From Bacillus tianshenii (GTDB lineage: Bacteria; Bacillota; Bacilli; Bacillales; Bacillaceae_N), in the NCBI GenBank assembly GCA_020524525.2, contig CP129018.1, forward strand, positions 1,054,001-1,118,000: a DNA stretch of 64,000 nt. Direction: 5' to 3'. Of this stretch, positions 9,432 to 20,210 are shown piece by piece; position 1 is the stretch's first letter, and the number at the start of each line of letters is the position of its first letter. A program made the position numbers and the translations under genes. The notes under the pieces were generated by a model. It was given only the letters and a program-made list of their open reading frames with translations, was not told the origin of the DNA and did not search any database.

Positions 9432-9776
9432 ATGCAAAAATTAATGGAAGAAATTACAAAAGACCAATTAAAGTCTGATTTACCTGCGTTCCGCCCAGGT
9501 GATACAGTACGTGTTCACGTAAATATCGTTGAGGGTACTCGCGAACGTATTCAGGTTTTCGAAGGCGTTGTAATTAAGCGTCGTGGTGGCGGCATTAGCG
9601 AAACTTTTACAGTACGTAAAGTTTCTTATGGTGTAGGCGTAGAGCGTACATTCCCAGTGCACTCACCGAAAGTTGCGAAGCTTGAAGTTATCCGTCGCGG
9701 TAAAGTACGTCGCGCGAAACTTTACTACCTACGTAACCTACGTGGTAAAGCTGCACGTATCAAAGAAATCCGATAA
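9432..9776 (+). CDS. rplS: 50S ribosomal protein L19
   Basis: L19 lies at the 30S-50S interface. The product has 114 residues starting [20 protein letters not shown], with [32 protein letters not shown]-type core motifs. The ATG follows AAGGAGTTG, and longer upstream frames are rejected because they would read through the leader structures. It is monocistronic: its own promoter and leader precede it and a strong terminator follows. Confidence 0.98.
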   Translation: MQKLMEEITKDQLKSDLPAFRPGDTVRVHVNIVEGTRERIQVFEGVVIKRRGGGISETFTVRKVSYGVGVERTFPVHSPKVAKLEVIRRGKVRRAKLYYLRNLRGKAARIKEIR

Positions 9777-9781
9777 TGTTC

Positions 9782-9818
9782 AAAAAGGAGCTTGTAAATC
9801 CATACAAGCTCCTTTTTC
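9782..9818 (+). terminator. Intrinsic terminator after rplS
   Basis: A perfect 15-bp stem (AAAAAGGAGCTTGTA with its complement) around a 6-nt loop ends in five Ts. It may function in both directions. Confidence 0.92.
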
Positions 9819-9851
9819 AAATCAAAAAAATAGAGAACGACTTCGTTAACA

Positions 9852-9860
9852 TGCTATAAT
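9852..9860 (+). promoter_or_regulatory. Extended -10 promoter element for lepB
   Basis: TGCTATAAT provides the TGn extension plus a perfect TATAAT. No good -35 is visible at the normal distance, which is tolerated by extended -10 promoters. It lies about 60 bases upstream of lepB. Confidence 0.6.
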
Positions 9861-9922
9861 GTTTAAGGAATTGAATCTATGTACAAGGCAGCAAGCAAAC
9901 CTTTAATTTTGGAGGATTATGC

Positions 9923-10471
9923 ATGTCCCGAACAAAAAGTGAAACATGGGAATGGGTAAAGGCTTTAGTAATTGCAGTCGCATTAGCAGCTATTATTCGT
10001 TATTTTTTATTTGCGCCAATCGTTGTTGATGGAGAATCAATGATGCCGACATTAGAAAATCATGACAGAATGATCGTCAATAAGCTCAACTATAACATCG
10101 GTGAGCCAGAACGCTTTGATATTGTCGTCTTTGAAGCGACTGAAGAGAAAGACTATATTAAACGTGTTATCGGGCTGCCTGGTGATAAAGTCGAATATAA
10201 AGACGATGTCTTATACATAAACGACAAGCCTGTTGAAGAACCATATTTAGATGAGATAAAGAAACAAGTTGACGGAAACTTAACGTATGATTTTACATTA
10301 GAAGAGTTAACAGGACATAAAACGGTTCCTGAAGGTGAATTATTTGTACTAGGGGATAATCGCCGGTTCAGCAAGGACAGCCGGATGATCGGCACGATTT
10401 CGATGGACCGAATTATTGGTGAAGCACAGATCGTATATTGGCCGTTAAAAGAAATTCGCTTCATGAACTAA
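9923..10471 (+). CDS. lepB: Type I signal peptidase (LepB/SipS-like)
   Basis: This enzyme cleaves signal peptides from exported preproteins on the outer face of the membrane. It has 182 residues with one N-terminal membrane anchor (residues about 11-31). Ser39 in GESMMPT and Lys80 in YIKRVIGLPGD form the catalytic dyad, and box E reads LGDNRRFSKDSR. It is the short prokaryotic P-type with a single anchor. Its location between rplS and rbgA is not that of B. subtilis sipS but occurs in other Bacillaceae. Confidence 0.96.
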   Translation: MSRTKSETWEWVKALVIAVALAAIIRYFLFAPIVVDGESMMPTLENHDRMIVNKLNYNIGEPERFDIVVFEATEEKDYIKRVIGLPGDKVEYKDDVLYINDKPVEEPYLDEIKKQVDGNLTYDFTLEELTGHKTVPEGELFVLGDNRRFSKDSRMIGTISMDRIIGEAQIVYWPLKEIRFMN

Positions 10472-10505
10472 ATTGCATACTGCAAACAATGGCAGGTGAG
10501 TATTG

Positions 10506-11357
10506 ATGACAATCCAATGGTTTCCTGGTCATATGGCGAAGGCTAGAAGACAAGTACAGGAAAAGCTTAAGCTTATTGACCTTGTAATTGAGCTGACAGA
10601 TGCACGTATCCCGCAGTCTTCTCGTAACCCGATGGTAGATGAAATGGTCGGGCAAAAACCACGTCTTCTCCTATTAAATAAGGCAGACATGGCCGATGAA
10701 AAAATCACCTCACAATGGGTCGATTATTATCGTGAACAAGGTATTCATGCATTGCCGGTCAATGCTTTAAAGGATAAAGGCAAGCAGCACATTATTGATG
10801 CTTGTCAAGAAATGATGAAGGAAAAGCATGAACGATTGAAAGCAAAAGGAATCAAAAACCCTCGTGCGATTCGCGCGCTTATTCTTGGTATTCCAAATGT
10901 CGGAAAATCGACGTTGATTAATCGTTTAGCAAGTAAAAACATTGCGAAAACAGGTGATAAGCCGGGCGTTACGAAAGCGCAGCAATGGATTAAAGTTGGA
11001 AAGTCACTTGAGCTGCTCGACACGCCAGGGATTCTTTGGCCGAAATTTGAAGACCAAGAAGTTGGGCAGCGTTTAGCAGTAACAGGTGCTATTAAAGATG
11101 AACTGCTTGATTTCCAAGAAATTGCGGTTTATGCTCTTCGCTATCTTTCTACACATTATCCTGAAAAACTAAAAGACCGTTTTTCACTAGATGAAATTCC
11201 TGAGGATATCGTCTTGTTATTTGATGAAATTGGGAAGAAGCGAGGCTGCTTAATGAGCGGTGGCATCGTCGATTACGATAAAACGGCTGAGATTATATTG
11301 CGTGATATCCGCTCTTGCAAAATTGGAAACTTAAGCTTCGAACAACCATATGAATAA
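10506..11357 (+). CDS. rbgA: Ribosome biogenesis GTPase RbgA (YlqF)
   Basis: RbgA is an essential late 50S assembly GTPase in Bacillus. The order of GTPase motifs is circularly permuted: G4 NKAD (about residues 57-60) comes before G1 [12 protein letters not shown] (about 126-137), GDKPGVTK and DTPG. It has 283 residues, and the start [15 protein letters not shown] is typical. The ATG is favoured over an adjacent TTG by spacing to AGGTGAG. A terminator follows. Confidence 0.97.
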   Translation: MTIQWFPGHMAKARRQVQEKLKLIDLVIELTDARIPQSSRNPMVDEMVGQKPRLLLLNKADMADEKITSQWVDYYREQGIHALPVNALKDKGKQHIIDACQEMMKEKHERLKAKGIKNPRAIRALILGIPNVGKSTLINRLASKNIAKTGDKPGVTKAQQWIKVGKSLELLDTPGILWPKFEDQEVGQRLAVTGAIKDELLDFQEIAVYALRYLSTHYPEKLKDRFSLDEIPEDIVLLFDEIGKKRGCLMSGGIVDYDKTAEIILRDIRSCKIGNLSFEQPYE

Positions 11358-11362
11358 ACACG

Positions 11363-11397
11363 AAAGGCACGCGATGTAAGGTTGCGTGCCTTTAATT
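11363..11397 (+). terminator. Intrinsic terminator after rbgA
   Basis: A 10-bp stem AAAGGCACGC/GCGTGCCTTT with an 11-nt loop is followed by a T-rich tail. Confidence 0.8.
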
Positions 11398-11445
11398 TTG
11401 ATCCTGTTAACCGATATTAATACTACATAAAAGGAATGAGCAACA

Positions 11446-12213
11446 GTGAAACCATTAACGATAAAAGAAATTGAGCAAAAGCTTTTTAACGAGGGAGTAA
11501 CGGCCGAAGAGCTTGAGACATTTCAACTCGATAAACGAAAGGGTGTCCAGCGTCTGCTCGCACGAAAGGCGAAGCATGATGAAGAGGCACAACGGCTAAG
11601 AGCCCAGTATGAGCAAATGCTAAAGCATGAAGTGGAATGCCGAAATCTTGGCCACCGTTTGATTGCAGGCATTGATGAGGTCGGTAGAGGCCCGTTAGCT
11701 GGTCCTGTAACAGCCGCAGCCGTTATTTTAGGGGAAGATACCTATATAGCGGGTTTGAATGATTCAAAGGCTCTCAGTGAGTCAAAACGTGAAGCACTCT
11801 ATGAGGAAATTTTAGAAAAAGCCGTTGCGGTCAGCGTCGAGACTGTTAGTGCGGAACAAATTGATGAGCTGAATATCTATCAAGCTGCCAAACTTGCGAT
11901 GAAGCAAGCAGTCGTATCACTTCAGAAAGAGCCTCATTACCTGCTTGTAGATGCGATGGAAATCCCGCTTCCGATCCCGCAGCGTTCGATTATTAAAGGA
12001 GACGCAAACAGTGTGTCGATTGCGGCCGCCTCAATTGTTGCGAAAGTGACGCGAGACCGCTATATGAAAAAGCTAGCAGAGGAGTACCCTGACTATCATT
12101 TTGACCGTCATATGGGTTATGGAACGAAGGCGCATTTAGAAGCATTAGAACGATACGGCATCACAAGAGAGCACCGCCGCTCCTTTTCACCTGTTCGAAA
12201 ATATTGTCAGTAA
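11446..12213 (+). CDS. rnhB: Ribonuclease HII
   Basis: RNase HII removes RNA from RNA/DNA hybrids and misincorporated ribonucleotides. It has 255 residues, equal to B. subtilis RnhB, and includes the N-terminal extension (residues 1-60) seen in that subfamily. Catalytic carboxylates lie in GIDEVGRGPLAGP and LLVDAM, and the family motif GDANSVSIAAASIVAKVTRD is intact. The start codon is GTG, preceded by AAAGGAA. Confidence 0.97.
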   Translation: MKPLTIKEIEQKLFNEGVTAEELETFQLDKRKGVQRLLARKAKHDEEAQRLRAQYEQMLKHEVECRNLGHRLIAGIDEVGRGPLAGPVTAAAVILGEDTYIAGLNDSKALSESKREALYEEILEKAVAVSVETVSAEQIDELNIYQAAKLAMKQAVVSLQKEPHYLLVDAMEIPLPIPQRSIIKGDANSVSIAAASIVAKVTRDRYMKKLAEEYPDYHFDRHMGYGTKAHLEALERYGITREHRRSFSPVRKYCQ

Positions 12214-12248
12214 GCCGCTAGTTTTAGCGCAAAAGGGGAACGAAAACG

Positions 12249-14403
12249 ATGAATGTTAATATTCTGCAATCATTAATGAAAGCTGAACAGCCCCAACAAA
12301 ATAGCACACGTTCATTTAAAGCTGGGCAAGTTGTACAAGGGGAAAATTGTCAAATTCTATCCGAATCAAAATGCTCTCGTGCAAATTGGTGCGATGAAGG
12401 TACATGCTAAGCTCGAAGCTGCCTTAGAAGCGGACCGCCGCTATTGGTTTCAAGTGCAGCCAAATGACAAAATGCTAGAGTTAAAAGTGTTTGATGAGCC
12501 GATTTCCCAACGAGGGGGTGCAGTGAAAGGCGACCAAGCTGCTCAGGCGCTATTAAAGCAATTCAACCTTCCTGCTTCAAAGCAAAATACAGCGCTGGTT
12601 CAACATTTCTTAAAAGAAGGTCTGCCGTTTACGAAAGAAAACCTCCAACTATCAAGTGAGTGGTTAAAAGGAGCTGCCGATACGCAAAAGGCACTTGCTT
12701 CGATTCAAACGATGCTTGAAAAAAATCTTCCGTTTACAAAGGGTGTATTTGACAGCATACAAGCACTATCAAGCAAACAGTCTTTCTCAGAGGAAGTAAA
12801 AGCGTTCATGCAGCAATTAAATCAACTCGGAAGCAATCATAAAACCGTCCAAAGCCTGCAGCAACAATTAACACAAGTGCTTGGCCAGGGTAGTGGAAAA
12901 GTAGACGGTAATGACGTCCTCCTGCAATTAGTCAAACTTCTAGGGAGTGGAACAGAGCAAGAGACTCAAGCGGTTCAATCACTTTTAACAAAAATGGGTG
13001 CCTCTTTAGGTAAAGGAACAGAGCCGTTCCCGCAGCAGCTTGTCCAAGCACTGCAAAAGGTTGTGAAGCCGTCTGTTGCCTTAGCCAATCAGCCTAATGT
13101 AAAAGCTGTGCTTACTGAGTTAATCAACACGGTTCAGCAGTCAAACGCAACTGTCAAACAACAAGCTGTCGAGCAATTGTTGCAAGTTCTTTTTCCAAAA
13201 GGAACGACAGGCAGCGACCAGTTGTCACGTCTTATGAGCGAACTAACACAAAAGCCGTTACAAAATGATGAAGCCAATCTACTGCAGCAATTAAGCATAA
13301 AGCCAACGAAAGAAACACGAGCACTAGAGCTGATAAAAACATGGAGCACAAGCACAGCACCTAATAGCCCAGCACATCAATTGCTGCAACGAAGCGGGAT
13401 TTTACCACAAAATATGTCGCGGCAGGAGGCTCTTAACCTCCTTCAACAGCAGCTTGGGCGCTCACTAAATGAAAACCCAGCCCTTAAGCATGCACTTGGC
13501 AACCCTGATCTGAAAAGCACCTCGACACCGCAAGCTTTTATCCAGCAAATGATACACGCAATCGAAACAAATGTACCGCAAGCATCCCAGGAGCGTGCGA
13601 TCAATTTATTGATTGGCACGATGATGAAAGCATTGAATACGGATAAACAGCAGCCGCTCTTATCAACCTTTCTATTAAGCAACAAAGAACTAGAGGTGCT
13701 GCAGTCGATGCGACAGCAAGTCAGCGGACAAATGGCTCAATCGTTTGATACAGGCAATGATACGGCAAAAGCATTTAAACAAATTTTAAATTTATTTGGC
13801 TTCAATCATGAAAACATGCTTGTGCGTCAAGGTGAGAATCTGTCATCACAAGACCAGATGAACAATATTAAATCGTTACTTATGAGAATGGCACAAGAAA
13901 ATCTTTCACCACAAATGCAGGAACGTGTGGAACATTTATTGCAGCGTATTACAGGACAACAGCTCGTCGCTTCTGAACAAAATGGACCGATGCAGCAGTT
14001 AATGATGCATATCCCCCTTACGTTAGGAAATCATATGACTGATTTAAATATTCAATGGAGCGGGAAGAAACAACAAAATGGACAAATCGACCCGAATTAC
14101 TGTCGTGTCTTGTTTTATTTAGATCTGGAGTCATTGAAAGAAACGGTCATTGATGTAAATATACAAAATCGAATCATGAATATTCATGTGTACAATGACA
14201 CACCCGAGCTTGGGCAAATGGCAAAAGCGATGCAGCCTTTGCTGAAAGAAAACCTTGAAAAACATAACTACAATCTATCAAGCCTGAAAATTACGGAACC
14301 ATCCGCAATGGAACAGCAAAAGACTGATTCAGCTGCATCACTTCAGCAGCAGAGTCGACAGTTTCAAAACCAGTCTTATACAGGAGTGGATTTTAGAGTA
14401 TGA
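12249..14403 (+). CDS. ylqG: YlqG, FliK C-domain-like protein, frameshifted as read
   Basis: This is a large glutamine-rich helical protein of unknown function, corresponding to B. subtilis YlqG. The natural start is the ATG after AAAAGGGGAACG, reading MNVNILQSLMKAEQPQQ. That frame is lost at GGGG (12339-12342). Removing one G joins KAGQVVQG to KIVKFYPNQNALVQIGAMK, giving about 717 residues. As read, the longest frame opens only at a TTG at 12331 without its own ribosome site. The C-terminal 100 residues (ending LKITEPSAMEQQ) resemble the FliK C-terminal domain. It overlaps ylqH by 4 nt. Confidence 0.85.
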
Positions 14404-14684
14404 AGGAGCAATATGAAAAGCGGAAGCAAGCAGTTGCCCTCTCGTATAATGAAGACAAAGACCAAGCACCAAAAATGGTAGCAAAAGGAAAAGGTGACAC
14501 GGCTGAAAATATTATTCAACTTGCAAATAAACACAACATTCCGATCCAAGAAGATCCATCAATGGTAGAAATTCTCGGTAAATTAGACATCAATGAGTCA
14601 ATTCCAGAGGAACTTTACCAAGCAGTCGCTGAAATTTTTGCATTTGTTTATCGGCTAGATCAACGGACAAAAATGAAAAGCTAA
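14400..14684 (+). CDS. ylqH: YlqH, stand-alone FlhB cytoplasmic-domain homologue
   Basis: This 94-residue protein aligns along its length with the C-terminal cytoplasmic domain of FlhB encoded later in this window (AVALSYNEDKDQAPKMVAKG versus SIAIKYDETKADAPYVVAKG, and the end IPEELYQAVAEIFAFVYRLD). It has no membrane segments and no NPTH autocleavage site. Its start overlaps the ylqG stop. The pairing of a FliK-like and an FlhB-like protein away from the flagellar operon suggests a related partnership of unknown purpose. Confidence 0.9.
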   Translation: MKEQYEKRKQAVALSYNEDKDQAPKMVAKGKGDTAENIIQLANKHNIPIQEDPSMVEILGKLDINESIPEELYQAVAEIFAFVYRLDQRTKMKS

Positions 14685-14718
14685 ACCGCCTTGCACCCTT
14701 GATGTATGGCGGTTTTTT
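14684..14718 (+). terminator. Intrinsic terminator after ylqH
   Basis: A 7-bp stem AACCGCC/GGCGGTT is followed by six Ts. It ends the rnhB-ylqG-ylqH unit. Confidence 0.75.
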
Positions 14719-14795
14719 CATTTTTAAAACATTTACAACAATTTTCGATATATTTATAATTTTGTTAAAGGATTTCTTGGATTTTCACAGAAATC

Positions 14796-14824
14796 TAGAC
14801 ATCGTGCAACTTATTTCTTACAAT
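14796..14824 (+). promoter_or_regulatory. Sigma-A promoter for sucCD
   Basis: TAGACA, a 17-bp spacer and TACAAT lie about 40 bases upstream of the sucC ATG, directly after the ylqH terminator. Confidence 0.75.
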
Positions 14825-14870
14825 GAATAAAGTAAGTGCATGGCATATACATACGATAGGAGGATGGAGA

Positions 14871-16031
14871 ATGAATATCCATGAGTATCAAGGAAAAGAA
14901 ATCCTCAGAAAATATGGGGTAGCAGTACCGAATGGTAAAGTTGCATTTTCTGTGGATGAAGCGGTAGAAGCCGCGAAAGAACTTGGCACGGAAGTAACAG
15001 TTGTCAAAGCACAAATCCATGCAGGTGGACGCGGTAAAGCTGGGGGAGTTAAAGTCGCGAAAAACCTGGATGACGTGAAAGCGTATGCAGATGAAATTCT
15101 TGGCAAGACGCTTGTTACACACCAAACTGGTCCAGAAGGTAAAGAAGTAAAACGTTTACTAATTGAAGAGGGCTGCGACATTCAAAGCGAGTACTATGTT
15201 GGTCTTGTATTAGATCGCGCAACTTCTCAGATCGTTATGATGGCATCTGAAGAAGGCGGTACTGAAATTGAAGAAGTAGCAGAAAAAACACCTGAAAAAA
15301 TCTTTAAAGAGTATATTGATCCAGCAGTTGGCTTGCAAGGTTATCAAGCTCGCCGTCTAGCGTTCAATATCAACATTCCACAAAAACTAGTGGGTCAAGC
15401 TGTTAAGTTCATGCTTGGACTATACAAAGCATTTGAAGAGAAAGATTGCTCAATTGCTGAAATCAACCCGCTTGTTACAACAGGTGATGGCAAAGTAATG
15501 GCGCTTGATGCAAAGCTAAACTTTGATTCAAATGCGCTTTATCGTCAAAAAGACATTCTAGAATATCGTGATCTTGACGAAGAAGATACAAAAGAAATTG
15601 AAGCATCTAAATATGACTTAAGCTATATCGCACTTGATGGTAACATCGGCTGCATGGTTAACGGTGCAGGTCTTGCGATGGCAACAATGGATATTATCAA
15701 GCACTACGGCGGCGATCCGGCTAACTTCCTTGACGTAGGGGGCGGTGCGACTGCTGAGAAAGTTACTGAAGCGTTCAAAATCATCCTTTCTGATGAAAAC
15801 GTAAAAGGAATTTTCGTAAACATTTTCGGCGGTATCATGAAGTGTGACGTTATCGCAGAAGGTGTCGTTGAAGCGACAAAACAAGTTGGCCTAGAGCTTC
15901 CACTTGTTGTACGTCTAGAAGGTACCAACGTCGAAAAAGGTAAGGAAATCCTTAACAAATCAGGTTTGAATATCACTGCAGCAGAATCTATGGCAGACGG
16001 TGCAGAAAAAATCGTATCTCTAGTAAAATAG
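14871..16031 (+). CDS. sucC: Succinyl-CoA ligase [ADP-forming] subunit beta
   Basis: SucC is the beta subunit of the TCA-cycle enzyme that couples succinyl-CoA cleavage to nucleoside triphosphate formation. It has 386 residues. The N-terminal ATP-grasp domain begins [20 protein letters not shown] and carries [16 protein letters not shown], and the C-terminal CoA-ligase domain includes [18 protein letters not shown] and [10 protein letters not shown]. The ATG follows AGGAGGATGG; a longer upstream frame overlapping the promoter is rejected. sucD follows after 16 nt. Confidence 0.98.
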   Translation: MNIHEYQGKEILRKYGVAVPNGKVAFSVDEAVEAAKELGTEVTVVKAQIHAGGRGKAGGVKVAKNLDDVKAYADEILGKTLVTHQTGPEGKEVKRLLIEEGCDIQSEYYVGLVLDRATSQIVMMASEEGGTEIEEVAEKTPEKIFKEYIDPAVGLQGYQARRLAFNINIPQKLVGQAVKFMLGLYKAFEEKDCSIAEINPLVTTGDGKVMALDAKLNFDSNALYRQKDILEYRDLDEEDTKEIEASKYDLSYIALDGNIGCMVNGAGLAMATMDIIKHYGGDPANFLDVGGGATAEKVTEAFKIILSDENVKGIFVNIFGGIMKCDVIAEGVVEATKQVGLELPLVVRLEGTNVEKGKEILNKSGLNITAAESMADGAEKIVSLVK

Positions 16032-16047
16032 AAAGGCGGGTTAGCTA

Positions 16048-16950
16048 ATGAGCGTGTTCATTAATAAAGATACTAAAGTTATCGTGCAAGGAATCACAGG
16101 TTCTACAGCGCGTTTCCATACACAACAAATGCTTGAGTATGGCACGAAAATTGTTGGAGGCGTAACGCCAGGTAAAGGTGGAGAAGAAGTAGAAGGAGTA
16201 CCAGTATTCGACACAGTGTCTGAAGCTGTCGAAAAAACAGGTGCTAATGCTTCTGTAATCTATGTTCCGCCTGCATTCGCAGCAGATGCGATCATGGAAG
16301 CGGTTGACGCTGAAATGGATCTTGCAATTTGTATCACAGAAGGTATTCCAGTAAATGATATGATTAAAGTTAAGCGTTTCATGGAAGGCAAGAAAACACG
16401 TCTTGTCGGACCGAACTGCCCAGGTGTTATTACGCCTGAAGAATGTAAGATTGGTATCATGCCTGGTTACATTCATAAGAAAGGTCATGTTGGCGTTGTT
16501 TCACGTTCTGGAACGCTTACATATGAAGCTGTACATCAATTATCAGAAGCAGGTATCGGTCAGTCTACGGCTGTTGGTATCGGTGGCGACCCTGTTAATG
16601 GTACAAACTTCATCGACTCTCTTAAAGCGTTTAACGAAGACGATGATACGTATGCAGTTATCATGATTGGTGAGATCGGCGGTACAGCAGAAGAAGAAGC
16701 TGCTGAGTGGATCAAAGCAAACATGACAAAACCAGTTGTAGGCTTCATCGGTGGACAAACAGCTCCTCCAGGAAAGCGTATGGGTCATGCTGGTGCGATC
16801 ATCTCTGGTGGTAAAGGTACTGCAGATGAAAAGATCCGTGTTATGAACGAATGCGGTATTAAAGTTGCAGATACACCAGCGGTAATCGGTGAAACGTTAA
16901 TCTCTGTTATTAAAGAAAAAGGCATTTACGAGAAGTGTAAAACACACTAA
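16048..16950 (+). CDS. sucD: Succinyl-CoA ligase [ADP-forming] subunit alpha
   Basis: The alpha subunit binds CoA and carries the phosphohistidine intermediate. It has 300 residues. The Rossmann CoA-binding part has [20 protein letters not shown], the active His lies in [14 protein letters not shown] near residue 248, and [10 protein letters not shown] is conserved. It forms a two-gene operon with sucC and is followed by a terminator. Confidence 0.98.
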   Translation: MSVFINKDTKVIVQGITGSTARFHTQQMLEYGTKIVGGVTPGKGGEEVEGVPVFDTVSEAVEKTGANASVIYVPPAFAADAIMEAVDAEMDLAICITEGIPVNDMIKVKRFMEGKKTRLVGPNCPGVITPEECKIGIMPGYIHKKGHVGVVSRSGTLTYEAVHQLSEAGIGQSTAVGIGGDPVNGTNFIDSLKAFNEDDDTYAVIMIGEIGGTAEEEAAEWIKANMTKPVVGFIGGQTAPPGKRMGHAGAIISGGKGTADEKIRVMNECGIKVADTPAVIGETLISVIKEKGIYEKCKTH

Positions 16951-16958
16951 GTGTTTAG

Positions 16959-16991
16959 AGGAAGGCCTCCAATTGTGGAGGTCTTCTTCAC
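16959..16991 (+). terminator. Intrinsic terminator after sucD
   Basis: The stem GAAGGCCTCC/GGAGGTCTTC (one G-T pair) has loop AATTGT and a short T-containing tail. Confidence 0.8.
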
Positions 16992-17029
16992 TATATTTTA
17001 AAAAGTAGATTATTTGTTAAGGAGTGAGC

Positions 17030-17905
17030 ATGCTGAATATTCGTGAAAGGTTAATTTATTTGCACAGCTGTCAAGGCGTTTATTGGCGCACATTACACCG
17101 GTTTTTGGAGTATGATCCAACGCTAAAGGAAATAGAAAATCTACAAGAGTCAACCCTCATTCATCACTTCCACATGAACCCTACGCAAGCCCGCACATTT
17201 CTATCTTCTTTCCATTCTGGGAACCCTCATCAATTAATGTCCACCTACAGTAGACACGACATTCAAATTCTTACAATCTTCGACGATGATTATCCGCCGC
17301 TGTTAAAACAAATTTATGACACACCTTGGGTTTTATATATGAAAGGAAATCGCACTATTATTGCAAATTCGAAGCTTTTTAGTGTTGTCGGAACACGAAA
17401 GCCAACCTCGAATGGTGTCGAATCTCTCAAGAAAGTACTTCCTTCATTAATCGAAAACGGCTACTCCATTGTGAGTGGATTAGCATATGGAATCGACACA
17501 ACTGCCCATTATTTAACACATCAATTAGGTGGAAAAACAGTGGCTGTGTTAGGGTCAGGTTTTTTTCATATTTACCCGAAAAAACATCTTTCTTTTGCAG
17601 AAACACTTGCCAAAGAGCATATCCTTCTGTCAGAATATCCACCATACACACAACCACGTCGTTGGCACTTTCCAGCTCGAAATCGAATTATTAGTGGCTT
17701 GTCACGAGGGCTGCTTGTTGTCGAGGCGAAAAAACGAAGCGGCTCACTTATTACAGCAGACCAAGCACTTGAACAAGGACGAGAAGTATTTGCAGTTCCT
17801 GGTTCGATTTTAGAGCCGAATGCTGAAGGGACAAATCATCTTATTCAACAAGGGGCAAAGCTTGTTCACCATTCTGAAGACATATTATCCGAATTACCAG
17901 AATAA
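17030..17905 (+). CDS. dprA: DNA processing protein DprA (Smf)
   Basis: DprA loads RecA onto incoming single-stranded DNA during natural transformation. It has 291 residues, with an N-terminal helical part and a Rossmann-like domain with VVGTRKPTSNG, SGLAYGIDTTAH, AVLGSGFFHIYPKKH and the terminal RSGSLITADQALEQGREVFAVPG motif. The ATG is chosen over an in-frame GTG that overlaps the AAGGAG ribosome site. Its presence keeps open the possibility of competence in this organism. Confidence 0.96.
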   Translation: MLNIRERLIYLHSCQGVYWRTLHRFLEYDPTLKEIENLQESTLIHHFHMNPTQARTFLSSFHSGNPHQLMSTYSRHDIQILTIFDDDYPPLLKQIYDTPWVLYMKGNRTIIANSKLFSVVGTRKPTSNGVESLKKVLPSLIENGYSIVSGLAYGIDTTAHYLTHQLGGKTVAVLGSGFFHIYPKKHLSFAETLAKEHILLSEYPPYTQPRRWHFPARNRIISGLSRGLLVVEAKKRSGSLITADQALEQGREVFAVPGSILEPNAEGTNHLIQQGAKLVHHSEDILSELPE

Positions 17906-17971
17906 TCACATAATAGGCGGCTCAAAATATGCAAAATACGTCCTAAAAGCAAAAAAATATAAGAATGTAGT

Positions 17972-18000
17972 TTGACAAATGGTGAAAAAGTATTTAATAA
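17972..18000 (+). promoter_or_regulatory. Candidate sigma-A promoter for topA
   Basis: A consensus TTGACA is followed by a 17-bp spacer and a weaker TAATAA -10, about 40 bases ahead of topA. No terminator was seen between dprA and topA. Confidence 0.6.
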
Positions 18001-18042
18001 TAGTGAAGATTTTACTTTACCTCTTTGGGGGGACTTTTGATT

Positions 18043-20121
18043 ATGGCAGATTATCTCGTTATCGTTGAATCACCAGCAAAAGCAAAAACAATTGAACGAT
18101 ATCTAGGAAAGAAGTACAAAGTGAAAGCTTCCATGGGGCATGTTCGTGATTTGCCCAAGAGTCAAATGGGAGTGGACGTAGAAAATGAGTATGAACCAAA
18201 ATATATTACAATCCGGGGCAAAGGGCCTGTCTTAAAAGAATTAAAAACAGCTGCAAAAAAAGCAAAAAAGATCTTTCTCGCAGCCGACCCCGACCGTGAA
18301 GGGGAAGCAATTGCTTGGCATTTAGCACATAGCTTAAATATAGATGACCAGTCAGATTGCCGGGTCGTATTTAATGAAATTACAAAGGATGCCATTAAGG
18401 AATCCTTTAAGCATCCACGTGCGATAAATATGAATCTTGTTGATGCGCAGCAAGCAAGAAGAATTCTTGATAGACTTGTCGGTTATAATATCAGCCCCAT
18501 TCTATGGAAGAAAGTCAAAAAGGGCTTAAGTGCTGGGCGTGTTCAATCAGTCGCACTTCGCTTAATTATTGACAGAGAAAAAGAAATCAAACAATTCGAA
18601 CCAGAAGAATATTGGACAATTAAATCGCTATTCGATAAAGACGGTGACCAATTCGAAGCAAGCTTCTACGGCATCGATGGGAAAAAGCTTGATCTTAAAA
18701 CAAAAGAAGATGTGGACAAGGTATTAAATAAACTTAAAGGCGACGACTTCGACATTGAGAAAGTTAAGAAAAAAGATCGAAAACGTAATCCTGCGCCACC
18801 GTTTACTACATCCTCTCTGCAACAGGAAGCAGCTCGTAAATTAAACTTCCGAGCAAAGAAAACGATGATGCTTGCACAGCAGCTTTACGAAGGGATCGAC
18901 CTTGGTGGAAAAGATGGCACAGTCGGTTTAATAACGTACATGCGTACCGACTCGACACGTATTTCGAATACAGCCCAAGAAGAAGTGAAAGGGTATATCG
19001 AAGAGAAATACGGAAAAGAATACGCACAAACACGTAAGCAAAGCGGCAAGAAAAATTCAAATGCGCAAGATGCCCATGAGGCGATTCGTCCGACAGCGAC
19101 TTTGCGTACACCTGATACATTGAAAGGCGTCCTTAAGCGGGATCAACTACGATTATATCGGTTGATTTGGGAACGTTTTGTTGCAAGTCAAATGACCGCA
19201 GCTGTGATGGATACGATGACAGTTGATTTAGTAAACGAAGGCGTTTTCTTCCGGGCGACAGGTTCGAAAATTAAGTTTCCTGGCTTTATGAAAGTGTATA
19301 TCGAAGGAAACGATGACAACAAAAAGGAAGAAGAGAAGATGCTTCCAAATCTTGAAGAAGGAATGAGTGTAACGTCAAAAGAGCTCGACCCGAAGCAGCA
19401 TTTCACTCAACCTCCTCCGCGTTATACAGAAGCCCGTCTTGTGAAAACGCTTGAAGAACTCGGCATCGGTCGGCCTTCAACCTATGCACCGACACTCGAT
19501 ACAATTCAGCGCCGTAATTACGTTACGCTTGATAACAAACGTTTCCTACCGACAGAATTAGGCGAAATTGTCCTGGAGCTTGTCGTGGAATTCTTCCCTG
19601 AGATTATCGACGTTGATTTCACAGTGAAAATGGAAAGAGACCTGGACGAGATTGAAGAAGGCAAAGAAAATTGGGTGAAAATTATCGACAGCTTCTATCA
19701 AGACTTTGAGAAGCGCGTTGATGTAGCGGATAAAGAAATGCAGGAAGTTGAAATAAAAGATGAGCCTGCTGGTGAAGATTGTGAAAAATGCGGGCATGAA
19801 ATGGTTTATAAAATGGGCCGCTATGGTAAATTCATGGCTTGCTCGAACTTTCCTGAATGCCGAAATACAAAAGCAATTGTGAAAGAAATCGGCGTGAAAT
19901 GTCCGAAGTGTGAAGAAGGAAACATTGTAGAGCGCAAAAGTAAGAAGAAGCGTATCTTCTACGGCTGTGACCGCTACCCGGAATGTGACTTCTTATCATG
20001 GGATAAGCCGCTTGCAAGAAATTGCCCGAAATGTAATGAATACCTTGTTGAGAAAAAGACGAAAAAAGGCAGTCAAGTTCAATGCAGCAGTTGTGATTAC
20101 AAAGAAGAATTACAAACGTAG
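18043..20121 (+). CDS. topA: DNA topoisomerase I
   Basis: TopA is a type IA topoisomerase that relaxes negative supercoils. It has 692 residues. The N-terminal Toprim domain has [15 protein letters not shown] and [13 protein letters not shown]. The catalytic Tyr is in [11 protein letters not shown] around residue 300. Three C-terminal zinc-ribbon modules follow (CEKCGHEM...CSNFPEC, CPKCEEG...CDRYPEC, CPKCNEY...CSSC). The ATG follows a run of Gs acting as ribosome site. B. subtilis TopA is 691 residues. Confidence 0.98.
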   Translation: MADYLVIVESPAKAKTIERYLGKKYKVKASMGHVRDLPKSQMGVDVENEYEPKYITIRGKGPVLKELKTAAKKAKKIFLAADPDREGEAIAWHLAHSLNIDDQSDCRVVFNEITKDAIKESFKHPRAINMNLVDAQQARRILDRLVGYNISPILWKKVKKGLSAGRVQSVALRLIIDREKEIKQFEPEEYWTIKSLFDKDGDQFEASFYGIDGKKLDLKTKEDVDKVLNKLKGDDFDIEKVKKKDRKRNPAPPFTTSSLQQEAARKLNFRAKKTMMLAQQLYEGIDLGGKDGTVGLITYMRTDSTRISNTAQEEVKGYIEEKYGKEYAQTRKQSGKKNSNAQDAHEAIRPTATLRTPDTLKGVLKRDQLRLYRLIWERFVASQMTAAVMDTMTVDLVNEGVFFRATGSKIKFPGFMKVYIEGNDDNKKEEEKMLPNLEEGMSVTSKELDPKQHFTQPPPRYTEARLVKTLEELGIGRPSTYAPTLDTIQRRNYVTLDNKRFLPTELGEIVLELVVEFFPEIIDVDFTVKMERDLDEIEEGKENWVKIIDSFYQDFEKRVDVADKEMQEVEIKDEPAGEDCEKCGHEMVYKMGRYGKFMACSNFPECRNTKAIVKEIGVKCPKCEEGNIVERKSKKKRIFYGCDRYPECDFLSWDKPLARNCPKCNEYLVEKKTKKGSQVQCSSCDYKEELQT

Positions 20122-20126
20122 TGCAG

Positions 20127-20161
20127 AGGGAGTACGGTCACAAACACCGTGTTCCCTTTTT
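20127..20161 (+). terminator. Intrinsic terminator after topA
   Basis: The stem AGGGAGTACGGT pairs with ACCGTGTTCCCT, interrupted by mismatches, around CACAAAC, and is followed by five Ts. Confidence 0.75.
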
Positions 20162-20210
20162 CATTTATTGGAGTTAACAAAATATTCATCTTTAAAATCG
20201 CTCATTTTAC

